Shown here: positions 1 to 5,054 of the stretch, piece after piece
Layout: every line of letters begins with the position of its first letter
How positions within the stretch are numbered: the stretch's first letter is position 1
DNA from: an uncultured Pseudomonadota bacterium
Lineage (GTDB): Bacteria > Desulfobacterota_B > Binatia > UBA9968
DNA length: 5,054 bases
Assembly: GCA_946478635.1 (NCBI GenBank)
Contig: CAMLCX010000390.1
Span: 1-5,054, forward strand
Reading direction: 5' to 3'
Translations under genes and position numbers: made by a program
Notes under the pieces: model-generated
Databases searched by the model: none
The model's input: the letters and a program-made list of their open reading frames with translations, nothing else
What the model was told of the DNA's origin: nothing

Positions 1-302
1 TTCTCGATGAGCCGACCAGCGGCGCCGATCCGTTGGCGCGGCGCGAGTTTTGGCGGCGCATTGTCGTGCTCGCCGAGCAAGGCGTGACTGTCATCGTCAC
101 GACTCATTTCATGGAAGAAGCCGAGTACTGCGATCGGATCGCCATTATGGATTCCGGCCGGATATTGGCCCAAGGAACGCCCGCGGATATTCGGGTTCAT
201 GCGCATGTGGACGGCCGCGCCCCGACGATGGAGGACGCGTTTATCGCCATCGTCGAGGAAGGGCGCGAGTCGGTTTTGACGAACGGCGGAGCCGCGGCAT
301 GA
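1..302 (+). CDS. ybhF: ABC exporter ATP-binding protein, C-terminal fragment (YbhF-like)
   Basis: This is the 3' end of an ATPase gene that enters from the left edge; the first complete codon is at 3 and 99 residues are visible before TGA at 300-302. The fragment opens on the last residues of Walker B with the catalytic glutamate (LDEP, residues 1-4), followed by the D-loop region (SGADP, 6-10) and the switch histidine in TTHFMEEAEYCDRI (H35). Walker A and the ABC signature lie outside the window. The wording around the D-loop and H-switch resembles the second nucleotide-binding domain of E. coli YbhF, a fused tandem ATPase, so the whole gene may carry two such domains; this cannot be confirmed here. 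The TMEDAFI stretch near the end (75-81) is typical of ABC-2 exporter ATPases. It would hydrolyse ATP at the cytoplasmic face of the two permeases encoded next. Its stop overlaps the next start (ATGA), implying translational coupling. Confidence 0.93.
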   Translation, partial: LDEPTSGADPLARREFWRRIVVLAEQGVTVIVTTHFMEEAEYCDRIAIMDSGRILAQGTPADIRVHAHVDGRAPTMEDAFIAIVEEGRESVLTNGGAAA

Positions 303-1453
303 ATTTTTCGCAAAAACCGATACGGCCGAGCGCCGCCGCGGGCCGAGCACGCCGCGTTTGGGCCTTGATCAAAAAAGAAGTTCGCCAGGTCGTGCGCGAT
401 CCGAGCAGCATCGCCATCGGCATCGTGATGCCGGTGGTTTTAATTCTGCTATTCGGCTACGGCATGTCGCTCGACGTCACCAATGTCCCGGTAGCGCTGG
501 TTCTGGAAGATCCATCGCCCGCGGCGACTGATCTGGCAGCGAGCTTCGAGCTTTCGCCCTATTTCGACGCCGCGAGGATGAGTTCCATGCGCGACGCCGA
601 ACAACGTATGCTGGCACGCAAAGTCGACGGCATCGTGCGCATCCGACCGGATTTCAGCCGGCGCCTGGCGCAGGGCGACGCCGAGGTTCAAGTTCTCGTC
701 CACGGCATCGATGCCAATCGCGCGCGCATCATTCAGACCTACGCGCAGGGAGCGATTGGCGTGTGGGCCGCCCGACGCACGGCCGAAGGCAAGGAAGTTT
801 TGACCGGTCCGGTGCGCGTGCAGAATCGGCTGTGGTTCAATGAGTCGAACGAGAGCCGCTTTTTTTTGGTGCCGGGACTGATCGTGCTGGTGATGACGTT
901 GATCGGCGCGCTGCTGACGTCGCTCGTGGTGGCGCGCGAGTGGGAGCGCGGCACAATCGAAGCGCTGTTCGTTACGCCGGTGCGGCCGGGAGAGTTTCTG
1001 CTCGGCAAAACGATTCCCTATTTCGCGCTTGGCATGATCGGCCTTGTGCTTTGTCTTTTTGCCGCCAAGTTTCTTTTCCATGTGCCGTTTCGCGGCTCGA
1101 TTTTGGTTTTGACCGGTGTATCCATGCTCTATTTGCTGGTGGCGCTGGCGATCGGCCTGTGGATCTCCTCGACGATGAAAAGCCAGTTCGTCGCGAGCCA
1201 AATAACGCTGCTCGTGACCTTTCTTCCCGCGGTCATGCTTTCCGGATTTCTCTTTGACCTGCGCAGCCTGCCGCTGTTCGTGCAACTGATTACGTTTCTT
1301 TTGCCGGCGCGCTATTACGTGACGTTGCTGCAGACTATTTTTCTCGTGGGCGACGTCTGGTCTGTCATTCTTCCCAATGCCGCCGTGCTCGCCGCGATGA
1401 TGATTGTTCTGCTGTCGCTGGCGCGCCGGGCGACGCGGAAGGAATTGGCGTGA
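299..1453 (+). CDS. ybhS: ABC-2 type transporter permease (YbhS-like)
   Basis: A 384-residue inner-membrane permease, close to the usual length of about 370-380 for this family. The layout is typical of ABC-2 permeases: a cytoplasmic N-terminus with the KKEVRQVVRDPSS segment (25-37), a first membrane helix (about 37-57), a large periplasmic domain (about 58-185), then five helices in the C-terminal half (roughly 188-212, 238-260, 266-290, 298-322, 355-376). The family signature VAREWERGTIEAL is at 211-223, in the loop after the second helix, followed by TP at 226-227. These match what I recall of E. coli YbhS. The ATG at 299 overlaps the ATPase stop by 4 bp; only a weak purine run (GGCGGA, 285-290) precedes it, so coupling to the ATPase is likely. 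The frame stays open upstream to 50, but that stretch lies inside the ATPase gene and is arginine-rich, as expected of a shadow. It probably pairs with the next permease. Substrate unknown; drugs or other amphiphiles are an inference from the family. Confidence 0.93.
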   Translation: MNFSQKPIRPSAAAGRARRVWALIKKEVRQVVRDPSSIAIGIVMPVVLILLFGYGMSLDVTNVPVALVLEDPSPAATDLAASFELSPYFDAARMSSMRDAEQRMLARKVDGIVRIRPDFSRRLAQGDAEVQVLVHGIDANRARIIQTYAQGAIGVWAARRTAEGKEVLTGPVRVQNRLWFNESNESRFFLVPGLIVLVMTLIGALLTSLVVAREWERGTIEALFVTPVRPGEFLLGKTIPYFALGMIGLVLCLFAAKFLFHVPFRGSILVLTGVSMLYLLVALAIGLWISSTMKSQFVASQITLLVTFLPAVMLSGFLFDLRSLPLFVQLITFLLPARYYVTLLQTIFLVGDVWSVILPNAAVLAAMMIVLLSLARRATRKELA

Positions 1454-1460
1454 GGATGGT

Positions 1461-2579
1461 ATGATCGATACCTTGCTCCGCATACTCGCGCTCACGCGCA
1501 AAGAGCTGCTCGCGATTCTGAAAGATCCGCGCACGCGCTTTAGCCTTGTGATTCCGCCGATCCTGCAATGTCTGATTTACGGCTATGTGGCGACCTATGA
1601 CTTGAACGACGTGCCCTACGCGGTGCTCGACCAGGATCGCAGCGCCGCTTCCCGCGATCTTTTGGCGGGTTTGGACGGATCGGGAGCGTTTCGCCGCGTT
1701 GCCGATCTGACCCGCGCGGCGGATATCGCCCGGCTGATCGATGAACGGAAAGCGCTGCTGGTGATTCAAATAGAGCCGGATTTCGCGCGACGGTTGATGT
1801 CGGGCCAGCCGGCGGACGTGCAAGTGATCGCCGACGGGCGCAATTCGAACACCGCGGGAACGGCCATGGGTTATGTGAGTGCCATCGTGGAAAAGTTCAA
1901 CGCCGACTGGCGCGCCGAACACAATCAGGGCGATCCGCCGGTCAGGCTCACGACCCGCGCCTGGTACAATCCCAATCTGGAGACGCGCTGGCATATGATT
2001 CCCGCGCTGCTCGGCACCTTGACGCTTCTGGAGACGATTCTCTTGACCGGCCTGTCGGTGGCGCGCGAGCGCGAACAGGGGACGTTCGATCAGTTGCTCG
2101 TGACGCCGTTTCGGCCCGTGGAAATCATGGTCGGCAAAGCGGTGCCGCCGATGCTGGTGGGCATCATGCAGGCGACCTTGGTGCTGTTGGTCGCTCAGCT
2201 GTGGTTTGAGATTCCTTTCGCGGGGTCGTTCATCACTCTCTATGTCGCGTTGACGGTGTTCTTGCTCGCGGCCTCCGGCATGGGTCTGTTGCTCTCCTCC
2301 GTGGCGGCGACCATGCAGCAGGCGATGCTCTACGCGTTTATGCTGATCATGCCTTTTGCGCTTTTATCGGGATTGACCACGCCGATCAGCAGCATGCCGG
2401 AGCTGCTGCAGTATTTTACCCTGATCAATCCGCTGCGATACGCTATTGAGATGTCGCACCGCGTCTATCTCGAGGGCGCCGGTTTGAACCTCCTGTGGCC
2501 GCAACTTTGGCCGCTCGCGGTTATCTCCGCGGTTACGCTCTCCGCCGCGTCCTGGATGTTTCGCCATCGCTTGGTGTAG
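1461..2579 (+). CDS. ybhR: ABC-2 type transporter permease (YbhR-like)
   Basis: A 372-residue inner-membrane permease, the second half of the presumed heterodimer. It has the same architecture as its neighbour: an N-terminal KEL...KDPRTR segment (14-26), a first helix (about 27-46), a periplasmic domain (about 47-175) and five C-terminal helices (roughly 178-202, 228-248, 254-280, 286-306, 345-367). The signature AREREQGTFDQLLVTP is at 201-216. DGRNSN (125-130) and WYNPNLE (168-174) are distinctive and agree with what I recall of E. coli YbhR, which separates it from the YbhS-like gene before it. The start ATG at 1461 lies 7 bp after the preceding stop; GAGG at 1452-1455, overlapping that stop, gives a Shine-Dalgarno with 5-nt spacing. 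The open frame extends back to 1404 but has no better start and would overlap the previous gene by 50 bp. Order and spacing imply one transcript. Confidence 0.93.
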   Translation: MIDTLLRILALTRKELLAILKDPRTRFSLVIPPILQCLIYGYVATYDLNDVPYAVLDQDRSAASRDLLAGLDGSGAFRRVADLTRAADIARLIDERKALLVIQIEPDFARRLMSGQPADVQVIADGRNSNTAGTAMGYVSAIVEKFNADWRAEHNQGDPPVRLTTRAWYNPNLETRWHMIPALLGTLTLLETILLTGLSVAREREQGTFDQLLVTPFRPVEIMVGKAVPPMLVGIMQATLVLLVAQLWFEIPFAGSFITLYVALTVFLLAASGMGLLLSSVAATMQQAMLYAFMLIMPFALLSGLTTPISSMPELLQYFTLINPLRYAIEMSHRVYLEGAGLNLLWPQLWPLAVISAVTLSAASWMFRHRLV

Positions 2580-2627
2580 GTGCGTTCCCGATAGGATTTG
2601 TTAAACTAGATCTGTGAGAGGACAAGA

Positions 2628-4058
2628 ATGAATTCTCCGAACTTTAAATCAATCGCGGCTGCGCTGGCTTTGTTTGTCGCCGGTTGCAGCGTGGGACCCG
2701 ACTACAATGAGCCGGCGCTGGTCGTGCCGTCGGCGTGGAATGAGGCGCAGCAAAAGGGTGTTGAAGCCCGCCCGCTGGAACTCGTGCGTTGGTGGACGGC
2801 GTTCGACGATCCGCTGCTCAACTCGCTGGTGGATCGGGCGGTGCAATCGAACCTCGATCTGCGCGTGGCCGCGGCGCGCATTCGTGAGTCGCGCGCCTCG
2901 CGCACGGTGGTGGCGGCAGGCCAGTGGCCGGCGTTGGGGACTTTCGGGTCTTACACGCGAAGCCGCAACAGCGAGAACGCGCTCAATTTCCCGTCCCAAG
3001 GCGGCGCTTCAAGCATCAAGCTGGAGCGCAGCTTGTTCGATACCGGATTCGACGCCAATTGGGAGATCGACGTGTTTGGCGGGGTACGCCGAAGCGTTGA
3101 AGCGGCGGATGCGACCATCGAGGCGACCGAGTATAACCGGCGCGATGTGCTTGTTTCGCTGCTCGGCGATGTGGCGAAAAATTATATCGACCTGCGCGGC
3201 GCGCAGCGCCGGCTGGCGGTGGCGCGGGCCAATGTCAAATCGCAGCAGGATTCTTTGGATCTCACCCGCGTGCGCTTCGACGCCGGCCTGGCGAGCGACC
3301 TGGATGTGGTGCGCGCCGAGGCGCAGATCAATGCCACGGCGGCGCAAATACCGGTGATCGAAAGCGCATTGAAGCAGGCGGCGTATAGTCTCGATCTGCT
3401 TTTGGGATTGTCGCCGGGGGCGCTCTGGAGCGAGCTTGAAAAAGAAGTGGCGATTCCCAATTTGCCGGCGGAAGTGCTCGTTGGTCTCCCATCAGATCTG
3501 TTGCGCCGCCGCCCCGATGTCCGTGTCGCCGAACGCCGCCTGGCGGCCGCGACTGCGCAAATCGGCTCGGCTGTCGCGGACCTGTTCCCAAAATTCTCTC
3601 TGACCGGGATTTACGGCCTGCAGAGCATAAGCGCGAGTGACTGGTTCATGGGGCGAAGCCGTTACTGGTCCATCGGCCCAACGATCACCTGGCCGATATT
3701 CGACGCCGGCCGAATTCGCGCCAACATCGAGATTCGCAACGCCCAGCAGGAGCAGGCACTCTATCAATATGAGCAGACCGTCCTCGCGGCGCTCGGCGAC
3801 GTGGAAAAATCTCTGGTCAATTATGCCCAGGAACAGGTGCGCTATCGCTCGTTGAACGGTGCCGTGGCCGCCAATCGCCGGGCAGTGGAAATGGCCAACG
3901 AGCTTTACATTCGCGGTCTCAACGATTACCTGAACGTCCTCGACGCGCAGCGCGCGCTGTACGTAACGGAAACCGAGCAGGTACAAAGCGAGGCGACCAT
4001 GGCTGCGAATCTGGTCGCTCTTTACAAAGCGCTCGGCGGCGGCTGGCAAATCAATTGA
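2628..4058 (+). CDS. Outer-membrane efflux lipoprotein (TolC superfamily, NodT/OprM type)
   Basis: A 476-residue trimeric outer-membrane channel component for tripartite efflux, at the usual family length. The N-terminus is a lipoprotein signal with lipobox VAGC and acylated Cys20; Ser21 at +2 favours sorting to the outer membrane. The mature start SVGPDY and the RWWTAFDDPLLNSLVDRA segment (54-72) are hallmarks of this family. Two outer-membrane-efflux repeats follow (about 60-262 and 285-470), each mainly long helices with a short beta segment. GLPSDLLRRRPDVRVAERRL (286-305) is the classical family signature opening the second repeat; PIFDAGRIRA (356-365) matches the equivalent WEIDVFGGVRR (145-155) of the first. 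The ATG at 2628 has AGAGGA at 2617-2622 with 5-nt spacing. It follows the YbhR-like gene by 48 bp with no terminator seen, so it is probably the last gene of the efflux operon and its dedicated exit duct. E. coli ybhGFSR lacks such a linked gene. Homologues also serve RND pumps; the partnership here rests on position. Confidence 0.95.
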   Translation: MNSPNFKSIAAALALFVAGCSVGPDYNEPALVVPSAWNEAQQKGVEARPLELVRWWTAFDDPLLNSLVDRAVQSNLDLRVAAARIRESRASRTVVAAGQWPALGTFGSYTRSRNSENALNFPSQGGASSIKLERSLFDTGFDANWEIDVFGGVRRSVEAADATIEATEYNRRDVLVSLLGDVAKNYIDLRGAQRRLAVARANVKSQQDSLDLTRVRFDAGLASDLDVVRAEAQINATAAQIPVIESALKQAAYSLDLLLGLSPGALWSELEKEVAIPNLPAEVLVGLPSDLLRRRPDVRVAERRLAAATAQIGSAVADLFPKFSLTGIYGLQSISASDWFMGRSRYWSIGPTITWPIFDAGRIRANIEIRNAQQEQALYQYEQTVLAALGDVEKSLVNYAQEQVRYRSLNGAVAANRRAVEMANELYIRGLNDYLNVLDAQRALYVTETEQVQSEATMAANLVALYKALGGGWQIN

Positions 4059-4073
4059 CGTTTGCGCAAATAT

Positions 4074-4098
4074 TAGGGCAGGTTTCAACCTGCCCCTA
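4074..4098. repeat. Short intergenic inverted repeat (GGGCAGG type)
   Basis: GGGCAGGTT at 4076-4084 and AACCTGCCC at 4087-4095 are perfect 9-bp complements separated by two bases. Flanking TA (4074-4075) and TA (4097-4098) extend the stem if C4096 is bulged, so the right arm looks like intact CCTGCCCCTA and the left arm like a copy that lost one G. No T-run follows on either strand, so it is not a canonical intrinsic terminator, although the hairpin could attenuate transcription or protect the 3' end of the efflux mRNA. The element resembles dispersed palindromic repeats that I recall in many environmental genomes; only a genome-wide count would show that it is repetitive here. Confidence 0.6.
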
Positions 4099-4128
4099 CA
4101 GCATTGACGAAAATGCAAAACTAAATTC

Positions 4129-4137
4129 AAGGGAGGT
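4129..4137 (+). promoter_or_regulatory. Strong ribosome binding site fixing a TTG start
   Basis: AAGGGAGGT is a near-perfect match to the anti-Shine-Dalgarno sequence and sits 6 nt before the TTG at 4144. It is the main reason for choosing this non-ATG start for the DoxX-family gene; the next in-frame ATG (4189) would remove residues in and before the first membrane helix. I found no convincing -35/-10 pair in the 85-bp spacer: TTGACG occurs at 4055-4060 and 4104-4109 but neither has a -10 at proper distance. Confidence 0.75.
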
Positions 4138-4143
4138 ATTATC

Positions 4144-4548
4144 TTGCCAAACGCTCTCGCCGGTTACGCGCCGCATGCCTACGCGCTCATGCGGATCATG
4201 GTTGGATTATTATTTCTCTGCCATGGCTTGCAGAAAGTTTTCGGTCTGTTCGGCGGCTTGAACGGCAACGGCGCCGCCGCGCCGCTGTTGTCTCTGCTCG
4301 GCATCGCGGGTCTGATCGAACTCGTTGCCGGCGCGATGATCGCCGCCGGTCTATTCACGACGCGCGCCGCCTTTATCGCCAGCGGCCAGATGGCCGTCGC
4401 CTATTTTATCGGTCACTTGCCGATGGGGTTTTGGCCGATCCAAAACAACGGCGCAGAAGCGGCGCTTTTTTGCTTCGTGTTCCTTTACATGGCAACCCGA
4501 GGCGCCGGTATCTGGAGTGTCGACGGCGCGCGAAATGGATTAAGGTAA
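4144..4548 (+). CDS. DoxX family membrane protein
   Basis: A 134-residue protein of the usual DoxX-family size with four predicted membrane helices (about 13-36, 50-70, 74-91 and 102-120). Visible family features are R17 and the HGLQKVFGLFGG segment (27-38) in and after helix 1, GLIELVAGAMIAAGL (56-70) with a buried glutamate in helix 2, and the GFWPIQNNGAEAALFCFVF stretch (95-113) leading into helix 4. Proteins of this family act in the inner membrane; some members are linked to quinone or thiosulfate metabolism or to oxidative-stress complexes, but most have no known role and nothing here shows one. It starts at TTG with a strong ribosome binding site. It lies 85 bp after the outer-membrane factor on the same strand, separated by an inverted repeat, so it may be read through from the efflux operon or have its own unrecognised promoter. 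I see no cysteine pair or cofactor site suggesting an enzyme. Confidence 0.9.
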   Translation: MPNALAGYAPHAYALMRIMVGLLFLCHGLQKVFGLFGGLNGNGAAAPLLSLLGIAGLIELVAGAMIAAGLFTTRAAFIASGQMAVAYFIGHLPMGFWPIQNNGAEAALFCFVFLYMATRGAGIWSVDGARNGLR

Positions 4549-4614
4549 TCGACTCAAACAAGCCCTACGAAGGTAGAAGAAAAAACTCGTCGCGTAACAG
4601 CAAATCCAAGCGCG

Positions 4615-5054
4615 CTATTTTACGCCGTAAGCGCCGTAAAGCTGGTCGATGAAGCCGCTTTTATCGAGTTCCTGAATAAGTTTTGCGTCGATGAGACTCC
4701 CGACTTTGAGATCGGCCACGGCGGGATTGCGCAGTTTCATCAGGCGCTGCACGTTGCTAAGGCCTTCCACTGAAGGATAAGGCTTTCGGTCCGTGGCGCG
4801 AAGCAGATCTTGATAGCCTTGCTCGGCAAGCGCCGGGTTCGATACTCTCAGGCGCCGAACGATGGTTTCGATCACCGCGGGTTTCATCCTCGGGCTGAGC
4901 GCGAAGGCGACTCCTTCCAACCACGCCTTCAAGGTGTTTCTTGCCGTATCCGGTTGCTGGATCAGGTAGCTCGCGCGCACGATAATCCCGTTGCTGACAA
5001 ACGGAATGTTGGTTTTCGAGAGCTCCACCAGGGTCGGAAATCCGCGCTGCTTTA
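4615..5054 (-). CDS. NitT/TauT-like ABC transporter substrate-binding protein, C-terminal fragment
   Basis: The gene is read leftward and enters from the right edge; 145 residues are visible up to the TAG at 4615-4617. The frame is open to the window end, so the GTG at 5028 (a valine in the visible KQRGFPTLVELSK) is internal, not the true start. The fragment resembles the C-terminal lobe of NMT1/SsuA-like periplasmic binding proteins: the hinge-adjacent GFPTLVELSKTNIPFVSNGIIV-like region, a helix with a run on tail-end residues AWLEGVAFAL (43-52), and a final helical stretch ending IDAKLIQELDKSGFIDQLYG (121-140). Relatives are usually about 320-350 residues with an N-terminal export signal, so more than half is missing here. 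Such proteins capture small organic substrates (sulfonates, nitrate-like ions, pyrimidine precursors, aromatic acids); the ligand cannot be told because most of the binding-site lobe is off-window. It converges on the DoxX gene with a 66-bp gap and has no obvious tie to the efflux operon. Confidence 0.82.
   Translation of the reverse strand, partial: KQRGFPTLVELSKTNIPFVSNGIIVRASYLIQQPDTARNTLKAWLEGVAFALSPRMKPAVIETIVRRLRVSNPALAEQGYQDLLRATDRKPYPSVEGLSNVQRLMKLRNPAVADLKVGSLIDAKLIQELDKSGFIDQLYGAYGVK

Noticed and set aside
449..1534. Long open frame (361 codons) on the minus strand opposite the YbhS-like permease
   Set aside because: It is antisense to a clearly recognised gene, its translation is rich in Arg, His and Gln with no family resemblance, and long antisense frames are common in high-GC coding DNA.
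1365..1994. Minus-strand open frame of 209 codons across the permease junction
   Set aside because: It runs antisense to both permeases, has no recognisable domain and no plausible ribosome site.
2580..2627. Possible promoter before the outer-membrane factor gene (TAAACT at 2602-2607)
   Set aside because: No acceptable -35 hexamer is present at 16-18 bp spacing; the 48-bp gap fits an operon spacer.
2674..3357. Open frame of 227 codons on the plus strand inside the outer-membrane factor gene
   Set aside because: It is out of frame with a well-supported gene and its translation is an Arg/Trp/Ser/Cys-rich shadow.
3492..4130. Minus-strand open frame of 212 codons over the 3' half of the outer-membrane factor gene and spacer
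   Set aside because: It is antisense to conserved signature-bearing sequence and has low-credibility composition.
4549..4614. Possible bidirectional terminator between the convergent DoxX and binding-protein genes
   Set aside because: Only a 4-bp stem (CTAC/GTAG, 4565-4576) is present. The A-run at 4580-4585 would read as T on the minus strand, but it precedes that stem in minus-strand order, so the layout does not fit a terminator in either direction.
4619..4640. Short repeated GCCGTAA with symmetrical TTTACG/CGTAAA ends at the 3' end of the binding-protein gene
   Set aside because: It lies inside the coding region and is explained by the repeated Tyr-Gly codons of the YGAYG C-terminus.

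Overview
The window is a high-GC, gene-dense bacterial segment. Five genes and two gene fragments account for almost all of it, and no intergenic gap exceeds 100 bp. The lipoprotein signal on the outer-membrane factor shows a Gram-negative (diderm) host. The lineage is less certain. The mix of a YbhFSR-like ABC exporter, a NitT/TauT (NMT1-like) substrate-binding protein and a short AGGGGCAGG-type inverted repeat recalls soil or groundwater 'deltaproteobacterial', Binatia-like, NC10 or Rokubacteria genomes. This is an impression from family resemblance, not a measured assignment.

Positions 1-4058 (+ strand) hold the 3' part of an efflux operon. In order it carries the C-terminal end of an ABC ATPase resembling the second nucleotide-binding domain of E. 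coli YbhF, two ABC-2 type permeases (YbhS-like, then YbhR-like), and an outer-membrane efflux lipoprotein of the NodT/OprM type. ATPase and first permease overlap by 4 bp (ATGA), the permeases are 7 bp apart, and the outer-membrane factor follows after 48 bp, so they are probably co-transcribed and translationally coupled. By analogy with ybhGFSR, a HlyD-type periplasmic adaptor is expected upstream, outside the window. Together the parts would make an envelope-spanning exporter: ATPase and a heterodimeric permease in the inner membrane, an off-window adaptor, and the NodT-like channel in the outer membrane. The substrate cannot be read from the sequence.

Positions 4059-4143 are a short spacer with a 10-bp palindrome and a compact inverted repeat (9-bp arms, 2-nt loop) resembling a dispersed intergenic repeat. 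Positions 4144-4548 (+) encode a small four-helix DoxX-family membrane protein that starts at TTG, placed by a very strong Shine-Dalgarno sequence.

Positions 4615-5054 (- strand, convergent) hold the C-terminal part of a NitT/TauT-like periplasmic substrate-binding protein that runs off the window. It is functionally unrelated to the efflux operon. I see no CRISPR array, tRNA, rRNA, transposase, phage gene or convincingly new system: the window looks like ordinary chromosomal transport gene content.
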